Assembly (NCBI RefSeq): GCF_023241715.1 | Contig: NZ_JALQCW010000012.1 | Span: forward strand, 62,001 to 126,000 | Origin: Pseudomonas morbosilactucae | GTDB taxonomy: Bacteria; Pseudomonadota; Gammaproteobacteria; Pseudomonadales; Pseudomonadaceae | DNA length: 64,000 nt | Direction: 5' to 3' | Part shown: positions 1 to 9,112 of the stretch, one piece after another | Layout of the letters: each line of letters opens with the position of its first letter | How positions within the stretch are numbered: position 1 is the first letter of the stretch | Notes under the pieces: generated by a model | Databases searched by the model: none | The model's input: the letters and a program-made list of their open reading frames with translations, nothing else | Told to the model about the DNA's origin: nothing | Program-made: the position numbers and the translations under genes

Positions 1-215
1 CCGACCGCGGCGATCACGCCGATGCAGAAAATCGATACGAAGGAGTAGCTGGCCGCCCCCAGGCCGCCGCCGGCCAGGGCTTGCGGACTGAGCCGGGCCA
101 TCATCAGGGTGTCGGTGAGGACCATCAGCATGTGCGCCAACTGCGAGGCGATCAACGGCCCGGCCAGCCGCAGGATGGCCCCGAGTTCAATACGTGCTGG
201 ATGCTGCTTGGTCAT
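1..215 (-). CDS. MATE family multidrug efflux transporter (NorM-like), partial
   Basis: This is the N-terminal part (about 71 residues) of a gene that runs off the left edge. Read from the ATG at 215 it gives a short cytoplasmic lead and then a helix containing GPLIASQLAHMLMVLTD and the stretch TLMMARLSPQALAGGG, which is the start of a NorM-type Na+- or H+-driven drug/toxin antiporter of the inner membrane. It is divergent from the LysR gene at 367, with about 150 bp between them. The family call is good; the substrate cannot be judged from this fragment. Confidence 0.8.
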   Translation of the reverse strand, partial: MTKQHPARIELGAILRLAGPLIASQLAHMLMVLTDTLMMARLSPQALAGGGLGAASYSFVSIFCIGVIAAV

Positions 216-366
216 CAGGCTTGGTAGCTCGAAGAGGGGGGAGAGCGCTGATTTTCGGCGCTCTGGGGTGGATGCACAAAGGGATAAAAACGATTGCTCG
301 CATGATTAAAACTCATGCAAAGCGCTTTCTGGTAGGTTAGCCCTCTCGCGTTATCGGAGTGCCGTG

Positions 367-1287
367 ATGTCCCGCCGTCTTCCCCCGCTCTACGCCTTGC
401 GTGCCTTTGAAGCCGCGTCCCGACACAGCTCGTTCACCCGGGCGGCCGAGGAGTTGTCGATCACCCAGAGCGCGGTCAGCCGGCATATCCGCACCCTGGA
501 GGAGCACTTCGCCTGCCGGCTGTTCCTGCGCAGCGGGCGCAACCTGCAACTCACCGAGGCCGCGCGCCTGCTGCTGCCGGGGATTCGTGAGGGCTTCGGC
601 GCCCTGGAACGCGCCTGCAATACCTTGCGCGCTGAAGATGACATCTTGCGCATGAAGGCCCCTTCGACCCTGACCATGCGTTGGTTGCTGGCGCGCCTGA
701 GCCGCTTCCGCCACTTGCAGCCTGGCAATGAGGTGCAGTTGACCAGCGCCTGGATGGACGTGGACGCCGTGGACTTCAACCAAGAGCCGTTCGATTGCGC
801 GGTGCTGCTGAGCAATGGTCATTTCCCCCCGGATTGGGAGGCCAGTTACCTGTTCCCGGAGTTACTGATCCCGGTGGGCGCACCGAATCTGCTCAACGAT
901 CAGCCCTGGGACGTGGAGCGCTTGGCCGCCACCGAGTTGTTGCACCCCACCCCCGACCGTCGCGACTGGCGCAGTTGGCTGGAGCGCATGGGTTTGTCCG
1001 AGCGGGTTTCCCTCAAAGGCGGGCAGGTGTTCGACACCCTGGAGCTGGGGATGATTGCCGCCGCGCGGGGGTACGGCGTGTCCATGGGGGATTTGCTCAT
1101 GGTGGCCGAGGACGTGGCCCAGGGTCGCCTCAGCCTGCCTTGGCCCACCGCGGTGGCCAGCGGCGAGAATTATTACCTGGTTTGGCCGAAAACCCGGCCT
1201 GGAGGTGAACGTTTGCGCCGCCTCAGCGATTTTCTCCAGAACGAGGTAAAAGCCATGCAATTGCCCGTTGTAGAGCGGTTGGGCTGA
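367..1287 (+). CDS. LysR-family transcriptional regulator (GcvA-like)
   Basis: A DNA-binding regulator of 306 residues, the normal LysR length. An N-terminal winged helix-turn-helix (about residues 5-64) has the pattern LRAFEAASRHSSFTRAAEEL followed by SITQSAVSRHIRTLEE, typical of the GcvA branch. A periplasmic-binding-protein-like effector domain fills the rest. A GTG codon lies just upstream at 364; I prefer the ATG at 367 because GGAG at 356-359 is well spaced. The neighbours give no clear target. LysR genes often control the divergent gene, here the MATE pump, but that is inference. Confidence 0.85.
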   Translation: MSRRLPPLYALRAFEAASRHSSFTRAAEELSITQSAVSRHIRTLEEHFACRLFLRSGRNLQLTEAARLLLPGIREGFGALERACNTLRAEDDILRMKAPSTLTMRWLLARLSRFRHLQPGNEVQLTSAWMDVDAVDFNQEPFDCAVLLSNGHFPPDWEASYLFPELLIPVGAPNLLNDQPWDVERLAATELLHPTPDRRDWRSWLERMGLSERVSLKGGQVFDTLELGMIAAARGYGVSMGDLLMVAEDVAQGRLSLPWPTAVASGENYYLVWPKTRPGGERLRRLSDFLQNEVKAMQLPVVERLG

Positions 1288-1478
1288 ATCGATGAAGCGT
1301 CCGTGTGCTCGGCGTTGCAAGATACCTGTCCAGATTGCTCAAGTATTCAAGCTTGCCGCCGAACTCTAGGGAAAGTGGAACCTCCGTTCTGGAAGGTTCG
1401 AGCCTTTCTTCCTACTAAAAAATGTTGCCGAGCCGATGACGCGATCAGGACGATCCGGTTGCTTGGCCAGGAGCCGTC

Positions 1479-3455
1479 ATGCCTCAACCTCGTGCCCGGA
1501 TCGCCTCGCAGCTGGGTCTTGCCCTTGCTGTGATACTGGCGGTCGTGATCAGCGGCAGCGCCCTGTTTGCCCTGCGCTCCCTGGATTCCGCCAACCTCGA
1601 TACCCGGGAAGAACACCTGGCCAGTGAGGCCCGTTTGCTGGCCGACCAGCTCAACACCTTTCACGGCACCCTGCGCGAAAGCACCCAGCGCCTCAGCGGC
1701 CTGTTTGAAAAGCGTTTCAGCGGTGGCTTGAGCGTGCACCCGGATGAACCCGTGACTGTGGCCGGCACCCCGACCCCAGGGTTGCACTTGGGCAACGAAG
1801 TGTTGAACAACAACTTCAAGGAAGTTGACGAGTTCAAACAGATGACTGCCGGCGTGGCGACCCTGTTTGTGCGCAGCGGCGAGGACTTCATCCGGGTCAG
1901 CACTTCCCTGAGCAAGCAGGACGGCACCCGTGCCATCGGCACGTTGCTGGACCATGCCCACCCGGCTTATCAGAAACTCATGGCGGGCCAGAGTTATGTC
2001 GGCCGCGCCTTGCTGTTCGAACGGTCCTACATGACCCAGTACACACCGGTGCGCGACAGCAGCGGGCGAGTGATTGCGGTGCTGTTCGTGGGGTTCGACT
2101 ATACCGACGCGCAAAACGCCCAGTTCGCCAACCTCAAGCGCTTCCGTATCGGTCACACCGGCTCCCTGGCGCTGCTGGACGAGCAAAAGAAATGGCTGGT
2201 GCCGCCCGCGGGCGTGCAGGACCTGGAACAGGCGCTGCCGACCATGCTTGAGCTGGCGCAGACGCCAGGCCAGGGCCGCTTCTGGAGCGACAAGTCCGAG
2301 GACTTCTACAGCCTTGCAGTGCCGTTCGAAGGCGGCCCGTGGTCGGTCGTGGCGAGCATGCCCAAGGCGGAAATCCGTGCCGTGACCTGGAGCGTCGGCA
2401 TTCGCCTGGTCATTGGCAGCCTGTTGGCGATGTTGCTGGCAGTGGGGGCAACGGTCTGGCTGTTGCGCAGCAAGCTGGCGCCCCTGGGTGACCTGGTGCG
2501 CCAGGCCGAGGCGTTGGGCGCGGGAGACCTGAGCGTGCGCCTGAAAGTCGCCAGCCACGACGAGATCGGTCAGTTGGCCCGCAGCTTCAACCAGATGGGC
2601 GAAGCGCTGTCGACCATGGTCGAGCACATTCGCCAGGCGGCCCAGGACGTCAATGGTCGGGCCCAGGCGTTGTCCGGCTTGTCCGGCGGGGCCTACGAAG
2701 GCATGGAACAGCAGTCCGGGGAAATCACCAGCATGGCGGGCGCGGTCGAGGAGTTCAGCGCCACGTCGCTGAACATCGCCGACAACATGGGCAACACCGA
2801 GCGCCTGGCCCAGGAGAATGCGCAGCAAACCCGCATTGGCCGGACCTCCATGGAAGAGGCGTCGGCCTCCCTGGAACAGATCGCCGGGGCCCTGAACAGC
2901 ACCGCGACGGTGATCAATACTCTGGGGCAACGTTCCCAGGAAATCGGCGGCATTGTTGGGGTGATTACCGCGATTGCCGACCAAACCAACCTGCTGGCCC
3001 TCAACGCCGCCATTGAAGCCGCCCGTGCCGGCGAGCAAGGTCGGGGTTTTGCGGTGGTGGCCGATGAGGTGCGCAACCTGGCCTCGCGGACCCGCGAGGC
3101 GACCGATGAAATCTCGCAGATGATCAACAGCATCCAGCAGGAAACCGGTAACGCCATCAGCACCATGGAGCAGGGCAAGCGGTTGATGCAGGAAGGCCTG
3201 TCGCGCAACGCCGACGTGGCTTCGGCGCTGGCACAGATCGACGAGCAAAGCCGTTCCGCGGGCCAGCAGTTCGCTGCCATCACCACGGCCACCCAGGAGC
3301 AGAGCAGCACCGCCACCTTGCTCAGCAGCAACCTGCAGAGCATCGCCCTGGCCAACAGCGAGCAGCGCGAAGTGGTGTCGAACCTGGCCGTCACCGCCAA
3401 AGAGCTGGAGAAGCTCGCGGCGGACCTGCGCCACGAAGTCGATCGCTTTCGCTGA
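1479..3455 (+). CDS. Methyl-accepting chemotaxis protein with Cache sensor domain
   Basis: A 658-residue transmembrane chemoreceptor. It has an N-terminal membrane helix (about residues 12-32), a long periplasmic double-Cache-like sensor domain (about 35-300), a second membrane helix (about 308-330), a HAMP linker (about 330-385) and a cytoplasmic signalling domain. The conserved hairpin tip is clear: [20 protein letters not shown] followed by [17 protein letters not shown]. It would bind a small ligand outside and control CheA inside. It is monocistronic in this window and the ligand is unknown. The ATG at 1479 follows a GGAG-like site. Confidence 0.9.
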   Translation: MPQPRARIASQLGLALAVILAVVISGSALFALRSLDSANLDTREEHLASEARLLADQLNTFHGTLRESTQRLSGLFEKRFSGGLSVHPDEPVTVAGTPTPGLHLGNEVLNNNFKEVDEFKQMTAGVATLFVRSGEDFIRVSTSLSKQDGTRAIGTLLDHAHPAYQKLMAGQSYVGRALLFERSYMTQYTPVRDSSGRVIAVLFVGFDYTDAQNAQFANLKRFRIGHTGSLALLDEQKKWLVPPAGVQDLEQALPTMLELAQTPGQGRFWSDKSEDFYSLAVPFEGGPWSVVASMPKAEIRAVTWSVGIRLVIGSLLAMLLAVGATVWLLRSKLAPLGDLVRQAEALGAGDLSVRLKVASHDEIGQLARSFNQMGEALSTMVEHIRQAAQDVNGRAQALSGLSGGAYEGMEQQSGEITSMAGAVEEFSATSLNIADNMGNTERLAQENAQQTRIGRTSMEEASASLEQIAGALNSTATVINTLGQRSQEIGGIVGVITAIADQTNLLALNAAIEAARAGEQGRGFAVVADEVRNLASRTREATDEISQMINSIQQETGNAISTMEQGKRLMQEGLSRNADVASALAQIDEQSRSAGQQFAAITTATQEQSSTATLLSSNLQSIALANSEQREVVSNLAVTAKELEKLAADLRHEVDRFR

Positions 3456-3569
3456 GCCCCCAGTCTGACCGTCCACCCCACGCCTGCACCGAGAGGGACA
3501 GGCGTCGGCGGTGCGGCGGTCAGCGCCTCCCCGTGTCGTGCTGGTCTTGGAGTGCTGTTCTTTTAGCTT

Positions 3570-3588
3570 GCTGAAACGTTTCATCAGC
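3570..3588. promoter_or_regulatory. LacI/Cra-type palindromic operator before the DUF4432 gene
   Basis: The sequence GCTGAAACGTTTCATCAGC is a near-perfect palindrome whose core TGAAACGTTTCA (3572-3583) equals the published Cra/FruR consensus; other LacI-family regulators bind similar sites. It lies about 40 bp before the ATG at 3628, and a TATAAA-like -10 begins at 3591, so a bound repressor would block the promoter. The identity of the regulator is inference. Confidence 0.55.
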
Positions 3589-3627
3589 GCTATAAAAATT
3601 GCACAACTCCAAGAAAGGCACCCGTTC

Positions 3628-4841
3628 ATGACTCCGCTCAAACTGCTTGTCACCCTTGGCGCCCTGAGCGCTGCTTCCCATGCCATGGCCTGGGACTACG
3701 TGCTGCTGGACAGCGACAAGGCCCCGCAAAACCTGCACATCACCAGCGAACAACTGGGGGTCAAGACCGCCCAGCCGTTCTCCGTGACCCTGCGCACCCT
3801 CCACGGCGGCCGCAGGAAGGGGTGAGCATTGTCGACATCGACAATGGCGCCATGAAGCTGTCTGTGGTCCCAACCCGGGGTATGAACGTGCTCCAGGCGT
3901 CGGTTGGCGATATCCGCCTGGGCTGGGATTCGCCGGTCAAGGAAGTGGTCAACCCGGCTTTTATCGAGCTCAACGGCCGGGGCGGCCTGGGTTGGCTGGA
4001 AGGTTTCAACGAACTGGTGACCCGTTGCGGTTACGAGTGGGTCGGCCACCCGGGCATGGACAACGGCGAGCTGCTGACCCTGCATGGTCGGGCGGCGAAC
4101 ATTCCGGCCAGCAAGGTCACCCTGCACATCGATGAAAAGCCGCCCTATGCCATCACCCTGCGCGGCGAGCTCAAGGAGCAGGCGTTCAAGAAGGTGGACT
4201 TCTCGGTGGCCACCGAACTGGTCACCGAGCCGGGCAGCGTCAGTTTCAGCCTCAACGACACCCTGACCAACAACGGCGACTACCCCAAGGAATACCAGGC
4301 GCTTTACCACAGCAACTTCAGCACCCCGTTCCTCGAACAAGGGGCGAAGTTTGCCGCGCCGGTGAAGCAGGTCTCGCCATTCAACGACAAGGCCAAGGCT
4401 GACCTGGGAGATTGGCAGACCTACCGCGGGCCGACCCGTGACTACGACGAAACCGTCTACAACGTGGTGCCGTACGCCGATGCCAAGGGTCAGACCCTGG
4501 CCGTGCTGCACAACAAGGCGGGCAGCCTGGGCGTGTCCCTGGGTTTCAACACCCTGCAGTTGCCGGTGTTCTCCCTGTGGAAAAACACCGACACCCAAGG
4601 CCAGGGCTACGTCACGGGGCTGGAGCCGGGCACCAGCTTTTCCTACAACCGCCGTTATCAGCGGCCGCTGAACCTGGTGCCGACCATTGGTGCCAAGGAG
4701 CAGCGCCAGTTCCAGATCCGCTACAGCCTGCTGGCGGACAAAGGGGCTGTGGATAAGGCACTCAGCCAAGTCAGCCAGATCCAGGATGGTCGTCAGACTG
4801 AAGTCCGTCCTACGCCTCTGGTCGACTTGACCCAGGAGTGA
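3628..4841 (+). pseudogene. DUF4432 family (aldose-1-epimerase-like) exported protein, frameshifted
   Basis: Two abutting reading frames make one protein. The first (from 3628) begins with a signal peptide ending SAASHAMA and runs to LRTLHGGRRKG, then stops. The second opens in the next frame with SIVDIDNGAMKLSVVPTRGM and continues to 4841. One extra base in the CGCAGGAAGG stretch (3811-3820) would restore HGGRQEGVSIVDID, the expected family sequence. DUF4432 proteins have the galactose-mutarotase-like beta-sandwich; the substrate is unknown. With the shift the product is cut at about 65 residues. This is either a real pseudogene or a sequencing error; the rest of the frame is undamaged, which favours a recent event or an error. 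Confidence 0.75.
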
Positions 4842-4850
4842 TCGCCGCGC

Positions 4851-5500
4851 TCAAGAGCCCGGGCGGTATTGCAGGGCTTCGGCCAAGTGCTGGCGGCTGA
4901 TCGCCTCGGCTTGCTCCAGGTCCGCCAGGGTTCGGGCGACCTTGAGCAAGCGATGGGCAGCACGCAGCGACAGGGCCAGGCGCTCGCAGGCGCTTTCCAG
5001 CCAGTGCTCGTCAGTGCGGGATAACCGGCAGTGGCACCTGAGTTGGTGCAGGTCGAGAAAGGCATTGGCGCAGCCCTGGCGTTGCAGTTGTGTGTTCCGT
5101 GCCCGGGCCACCTGGGCGGCGGCCTCGGCACTGTCGGCGCCGGGCCGGTCAGGTGGGTTGAGCGCAGTGGCTTCCCGGGCCACGGTCAGGTGCAGGTCGA
5201 TGCGATCCAGCAGGGGCCCGGAAAGCTTGTTGCGATAACGCTGGACCTGTTCCGGGGTGCAGCGACAGCGCCCGCTGGGTTCACCCAGGTAGCCGCAAGG
5301 GCAGGGGTTCATCGCGGCCACCAATTGAAAGCGTGCAGGAAACTGCACCCGATCGCGGGCGCGGGCAATGACAATCTGCCCCGATTCCATGGGCTCCCGT
5401 AAAACCTCCAGCACCTTACGATCGAACTCGGGCAACTCATCGAGAAACAGCACACCGTTGTGGGCCAGGGTGATTTCACCGGGCTGGGGTTTTGAGCCGC
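4851..5500 (-). pseudogene. comM: comM, 3' fragment (interrupted by the Tn7-like element)
   Basis: C-terminal part of the Mg-chelatase-like AAA+ protein ComM/YifB. It holds the Walker B region GVLFLDELPEFDRKVLEVLR, the sequence AAMNPCPCGYLG, the arginine-rich RNKLSGPLLDRIDLHL and the C-terminal helical part. ComM is a helicase that drives branch migration of incoming single-stranded DNA during natural transformation. The frame starts inside the gene, directly at the GCCGC target duplication (5496-5500). The 5' half with Walker A lies 22 kb away at 27493-28338, so neither part can make a working motor. Confidence 0.93.
5496..5500. repeat. Left target-site duplication GCCGC
   Basis: GCCGC directly precedes the TGT terminus at 5501 and is repeated directly after the ACA terminus at 27493-27497. 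Removing the element and one copy rejoins comM in frame as LVGGG-SKPQPGEI, the expected protein sequence. A 5-bp duplication is what Tn7-type transposases make. Confidence 0.9.
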
Positions 5501-5638
5501 TGTCGCTTTTCGAAATAGATGCGAAAGCGTTAATCTAGAGCCAGCGAAACACCGTTCACAGCTGCTCCAATAGATGCGAAAAAATTTCAAAATAGCTGCG
5601 ACAGGATTGAGAATGAATGGAAATAGATGCGACCGGCC
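5501..5638. repeat. Left transposon end: terminal inverted repeat and TnsB-type binding repeats
   Basis: Four copies of the end motif occur: AAATAGATGCGAAA at 5513-5526 within the terminal repeat, AATAGATGCGAA at 5569-5580, AAAATAGCTGCGA at 5589-5601 (one mismatch) and GAAATAGATGCGACCGGCC at 5620-5638. Right-end copies lie in the opposite orientation at 27464-27480 and 27444-27461. The fourth copy overlaps the first codons of tniC, so transposase binding could also repress the operon, as in Tn7 (inference). Confidence 0.85.
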
Positions 5639-6299
5639 TAGACAGGTCCGAAAGATCAAATCGACTTGGCGCAGTGTTTCAGGTTTTCTGCCGTTCCGAG
5701 GCGTTGGAGGCATTCCGTTTGAGTCGCTGTTGGAGCGAGATTTCCTCAAGCGCATGAGGTTCAACTACCGGGTGGAGACGGTGATCGCGCAGCCGGTGAC
5801 AGTCGATTTCATCGATCCATCGGGGCGTGCTAATACCTACACACCAGATTTTCTCGTCTATTACCACCAAGGTAATGTCGTTCCTGAGCAATACATCAGA
5901 CCGATGCTCGTCGAGGTGAAGCCCGCTTACGAGTGGCGAAACAATTGGCGTGCCTGGCGTGGGAAATGGAAGGCTGCACGTCGATATGCGCAGCAGGAAG
6001 GTTGGACGTTCAGCATCTATGACGAGTCCAGGATCCGGGGTCAGGCTCTGGAGAACATCGTGTTCCTCGAGCGTTTTGAGCGATATACCTTCGATCAGGA
6101 AGACATCGACATGGTGCTCAACACCATCAGAGGCATGGAAGTGGCCCCGGTCCACTACCTGCTCGCCCGTCACTTCAATGGCATCTACAGAGGGCGTGGG
6201 GTTTCATTGCTCTGGCACTTGATTGCTGTTGGCTTGGTCCAGTGCGACATCAACGAGCCGCTGAACGAATACCTTGAACTGTGGGTGGTCACGCCATGA
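5613..6299 (+). CDS. tniC: TnsA-like transposon endonuclease (TniC)
   Basis: A 228-residue protein that would nick the 5' ends of the element so that it leaves by cut-and-paste. The restriction-enzyme-like catalytic pattern is visible: FESLLERDF (Glu near 37-41), TPDF (Asp79) and VEVKP (Glu101, Lys103). An N-terminal catalytic part is followed by a helical C-terminal part. Start choice: an in-frame ATG at 5574 lies among the end repeats; the ATG at 5613 follows AGGA and is preferred. It overlaps tniA by 19 bp, so the two are translationally coupled. Confidence 0.85.
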   Translation: MNGNRCDRPRQVRKIKSTWRSVSGFLPFRGVGGIPFESLLERDFLKRMRFNYRVETVIAQPVTVDFIDPSGRANTYTPDFLVYYHQGNVVPEQYIRPMLVEVKPAYEWRNNWRAWRGKWKAARRYAQQEGWTFSIYDESRIRGQALENIVFLERFERYTFDQEDIDMVLNTIRGMEVAPVHYLLARHFNGIYRGRGVSLLWHLIAVGLVQCDINEPLNEYLELWVVTP

Positions 6300-8095
6300 A
6301 CATTTACGAGGTTGATTCCGAGGAACATCTCCAGCCGTTCGAGCCGTCCAGAGCACGGGTACCGATCGAGGTCGGTGCAATGGTTCGTCGGGAAAAGGAA
6401 GCATTCCGCATCGTTCAGATTCTGGATTTCCAGACCGTGATTGGTCTTGAGGTCGAAACTGGCAAGTGCGCATCACTGCGAGTGCCCGATCTCAAGGCTA
6501 TCGAGCCAGACAAACTTGAGGGCCTGTACGTCAACTACGATGTCTCGACGATCAGTTCTGACGACTGGGCAATCGCTCAGCAGCGTTTCTCCGCGATCAA
6601 ACCTTTCATCAATGACTCGATCATCAAGCGTGACAGCGTGGAAACGCGCGCGAAGGAAGTTGGCGTCGACACTGCAACGCTTTATCGGTGGTTGGAGCGC
6701 TATCGCAACTGGCATGAGGTGCTGGCGCTGGTGCCCCGCAAAAGAGGTTGGAAAGCAGGCAGTAGCCGCTTGACGATTCAGGCCGATAAGCTCATCAGCA
6801 ATGTGATTGATGAGTTCTATCTGACCCCCAATCGCAAGTCTGTCCAGTCCACCATCAAAGAGATTGAGGAGCGCGCAAAAAGTATGGGGATTGAGCCCCC
6901 TGGCGCGTCGGCTGTCCGGGCAAGGATCAAAAACATCCCGGAGAAAATTGTTTTGCGCCGGCGTGGGTATGCAGATAGGGCTCGTAACCGTCACACGCCT
7001 TCGGTAGGGCAGTTTCCTGGTGCGGACTATCCGCTGGCGATCGTGCAGATCGACCATACCCCGATTGACCTGATCATTGTGGATGATTGTCATCGCAAAC
7101 CTATCGGTCGACTGTGGCTGACGCTGGCGATCGATGTGTACTCCCGGATGATTACCGGATACTACCTGGCCTTGGAGGACCCTTCGGCGATATCCGTAGG
7201 TATGTGTTTGGCGCACTCTTTCCTGCCGAAAGAGAATTGGCTTTTACTACATAGAGTAGAGGGTGACTGGCCTGTCTGGGGGTTCCCGCGCGTAGTTCAT
7301 TCTGACAACGGAGCCGACTTCAAAGCTGAAGACATCCGGCGCTCATGCTCGAACTACAATATCGAGAACAATTTCCGCCCCAAGAAAAATCCGAAATATG
7401 GCGGCCATATCGAGCGACTGCTCGGTACCTTCATGAAGATGCTGCATGAGCTGCCTGGCACTACGTTCGGCAATATCACTGATCGTGATGGATACGACTC
7501 AGACAAGCATTCCGCTTTGACAATGGATGAATTCGAGCGTTGGTTGGTGATGACCATCATCCTATACCACAACGAAAACCATTCTGCGCTGTACATGAGT
7601 CCATCTCGGAAATGGCATCTCGGCTTCTTCGGTAACCGTGAGTTGGACCCTTTGGTGTGCATTCCGCCGAGACCTAACGATCCGCATACACTGCAGTTGG
7701 ATTTCATGCCGCACTACGAACGGACCGTGCAGACCTATGGGGTGCAGATCGACGTCTTTTATTACTCTGATGCGCTGCGGCATTGGATCAATACCAAAGA
7801 TCCAGAGACCGGGCTGGCGCGGAAATTTGTCTTCAGGCGCGATCCGAGAGATATCAGCGTGATCTGGTTCTATGACCCGGTGCTCAAGCAATATTTCCGG
7901 GTGCCTGTGGCCAACCAGGCGTTCCCTGCTGCTACTGTCTGGGAATATCGCGCAGCTAAGCAGCAGGCGGTTGAAGAGGGGCGTAAGCACATCGACGACG
8001 CCCTCATTAGCAGGATTATTATTGAACGCCGGGCGCTGGTAGACGAGGCGGTCTCAACCACTAAAAAAGACCCGGCGTGCTGCTCAGAAATATAA
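6281..8095 (+). CDS. tniA: TnsB-like DDE transposase (TniA), C-terminal tail in another frame
   Basis: A 604-residue transposase that cuts the 3' ends and joins them to the target. The retroviral-integrase-type triad is intact: Asp258 in QIDHTPID, Asp342 in VHSDNGADF and Glu378 in GGHIERLLGTF. Helix-turn-helix DNA-binding domains precede it (TLYRWLERY near residue 133). The frame ends early at 8095 after a run of six A (8063-8068). In the +1 frame the sequence continues as KTRRAAQKYKVHSKNK and reaches GDVEFDGDIQ with a TGA that overlaps the tniB ATG as ATGA (8222-8225). The lost tail of about 50 residues is the part that contacts TnsC in related systems. It is a mutation, an error or frameshifting. 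Confidence 0.88.
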   Translation: MGGHAMNIYEVDSEEHLQPFEPSRARVPIEVGAMVRREKEAFRIVQILDFQTVIGLEVETGKCASLRVPDLKAIEPDKLEGLYVNYDVSTISSDDWAIAQQRFSAIKPFINDSIIKRDSVETRAKEVGVDTATLYRWLERYRNWHEVLALVPRKRGWKAGSSRLTIQADKLISNVIDEFYLTPNRKSVQSTIKEIEERAKSMGIEPPGASAVRARIKNIPEKIVLRRRGYADRARNRHTPSVGQFPGADYPLAIVQIDHTPIDLIIVDDCHRKPIGRLWLTLAIDVYSRMITGYYLALEDPSAISVGMCLAHSFLPKENWLLLHRVEGDWPVWGFPRVVHSDNGADFKAEDIRRSCSNYNIENNFRPKKNPKYGGHIERLLGTFMKMLHELPGTTFGNITDRDGYDSDKHSALTMDEFERWLVMTIILYHNENHSALYMSPSRKWHLGFFGNRELDPLVCIPPRPNDPHTLQLDFMPHYERTVQTYGVQIDVFYYSDALRHWINTKDPETGLARKFVFRRDPRDISVIWFYDPVLKQYFRVPVANQAFPAATVWEYRAAKQQAVEEGRKHIDDALISRIIIERRALVDEAVSTTKKDPACCSEI

Positions 8096-8221
8096 AGTGC
8101 ACAGCAAAAACAAAACGCCTGCACAGCCCAACAAACCGTTCTCGAATCCTGTACCCGCTCCAGTCATCCCTGCTGCCGAAGGGCTGCTACTCGGTGATGT
8201 TGAATTTGATGGTGATATCCA

Positions 8222-9112
8222 ATGACGGACTACGCACACCTGCATGAGGATTTTCGACCGGTTCTGGGCCTATCAGATCGGGAGCGCATCCTCTTCATGG
8301 GGGAGCCGCGGTGGATTGGCTATAAGTCGGCAACCAAGATCTTGCAGACGTTGGATTCGCTTCTCGATGCTCACAAACGTCCTCGGATGCCGAACCTGCT
8401 CTTGGTCGGAGATTCGAGCAACGGGAAAACAACGTTGATCCGTCAGTTCGTGAAAACCCATGGAGAGGGTTACGTGAATGAAGACAGTGAACCCGTAAGG
8501 CCGGTCATTCTGGCTGAGTCGCCTACCTCTGCGGACGAAAAAGAGTTGTATGTCGCGATCCTGGAGCAGATGTGGATGCCCTACCGGGCGACTGACACCA
8601 AGGTCAAACTCAGATACCAGGTAATTCACGCACTGCGCGAGTTGAAGGTCAGGATGTTGATCATCGATGAGATCCATTCGATGCTGACGGGCTCCGCGAT
8701 CAAGCAACGCGAAGTCATGAACGCCCTCAAGCTGTTGTGCAACACGTTGATGATTCCGATCGTGGGCGTGGGCACTCCGGACGCCGTTCAGATCTTGCAC
8801 CTCGATCCCCAGCATGCCAGCCGTTTCGATGTCATCAAGCTTGAGACCTGGAAACTGGACGCTGACTTTCAACGTCTGCTGAAAGCCTTCGAGCTGGTAC
8901 TCCCACTCAAGAAACCTTCAAACCTGTTTCAACCAGAACTGGCCCAGCTCCTCCACTCGATCTCAGGCGGCAACACAGGCGACCTGCACAGCCTCTTGGT
9001 AGAATGTGCAACGGAAGCGATTACCTCCGGTAAGGAATGTATTGATCGACCGCTCATCGAGAGTAAGTCGTGGAAGCGTCCTACACGTGGCATCCGGCAG
9101 CTCATGGTCTGA
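8222..9112 (+). CDS. tniB: TnsC-like AAA+ transposition regulator (TniB)
   Basis: A 296-residue ATPase that would assemble on target DNA, connect the target selector to the transposase and provide target immunity. Walker A is LVGDSSNGKTT (about residues 62-71) and Walker B is RMLIIDEIHSM (about 144-154). The ATG at 8222 overlaps the stop of the ancestral, unshifted tniA as ATGA. The 3' end overlaps tniD by 43 bp. The gene is intact. Confidence 0.9.
   Translation: MTDYAHLHEDFRPVLGLSDRERILFMGEPRWIGYKSATKILQTLDSLLDAHKRPRMPNLLLVGDSSNGKTTLIRQFVKTHGEGYVNEDSEPVRPVILAESPTSADEKELYVAILEQMWMPYRATDTKVKLRYQVIHALRELKVRMLIIDEIHSMLTGSAIKQREVMNALKLLCNTLMIPIVGVGTPDAVQILHLDPQHASRFDVIKLETWKLDADFQRLLKAFELVLPLKKPSNLFQPELAQLLHSISGGNTGDLHSLLVECATEAITSGKECIDRPLIESKSWKRPTRGIRQLMV

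Noticed and set aside
1347..3686. 779-residue open frame on the minus strand opposite the chemoreceptor
   Set aside because: It is a GC-rich shadow with no family features; the plus-strand chemoreceptor explains the region.
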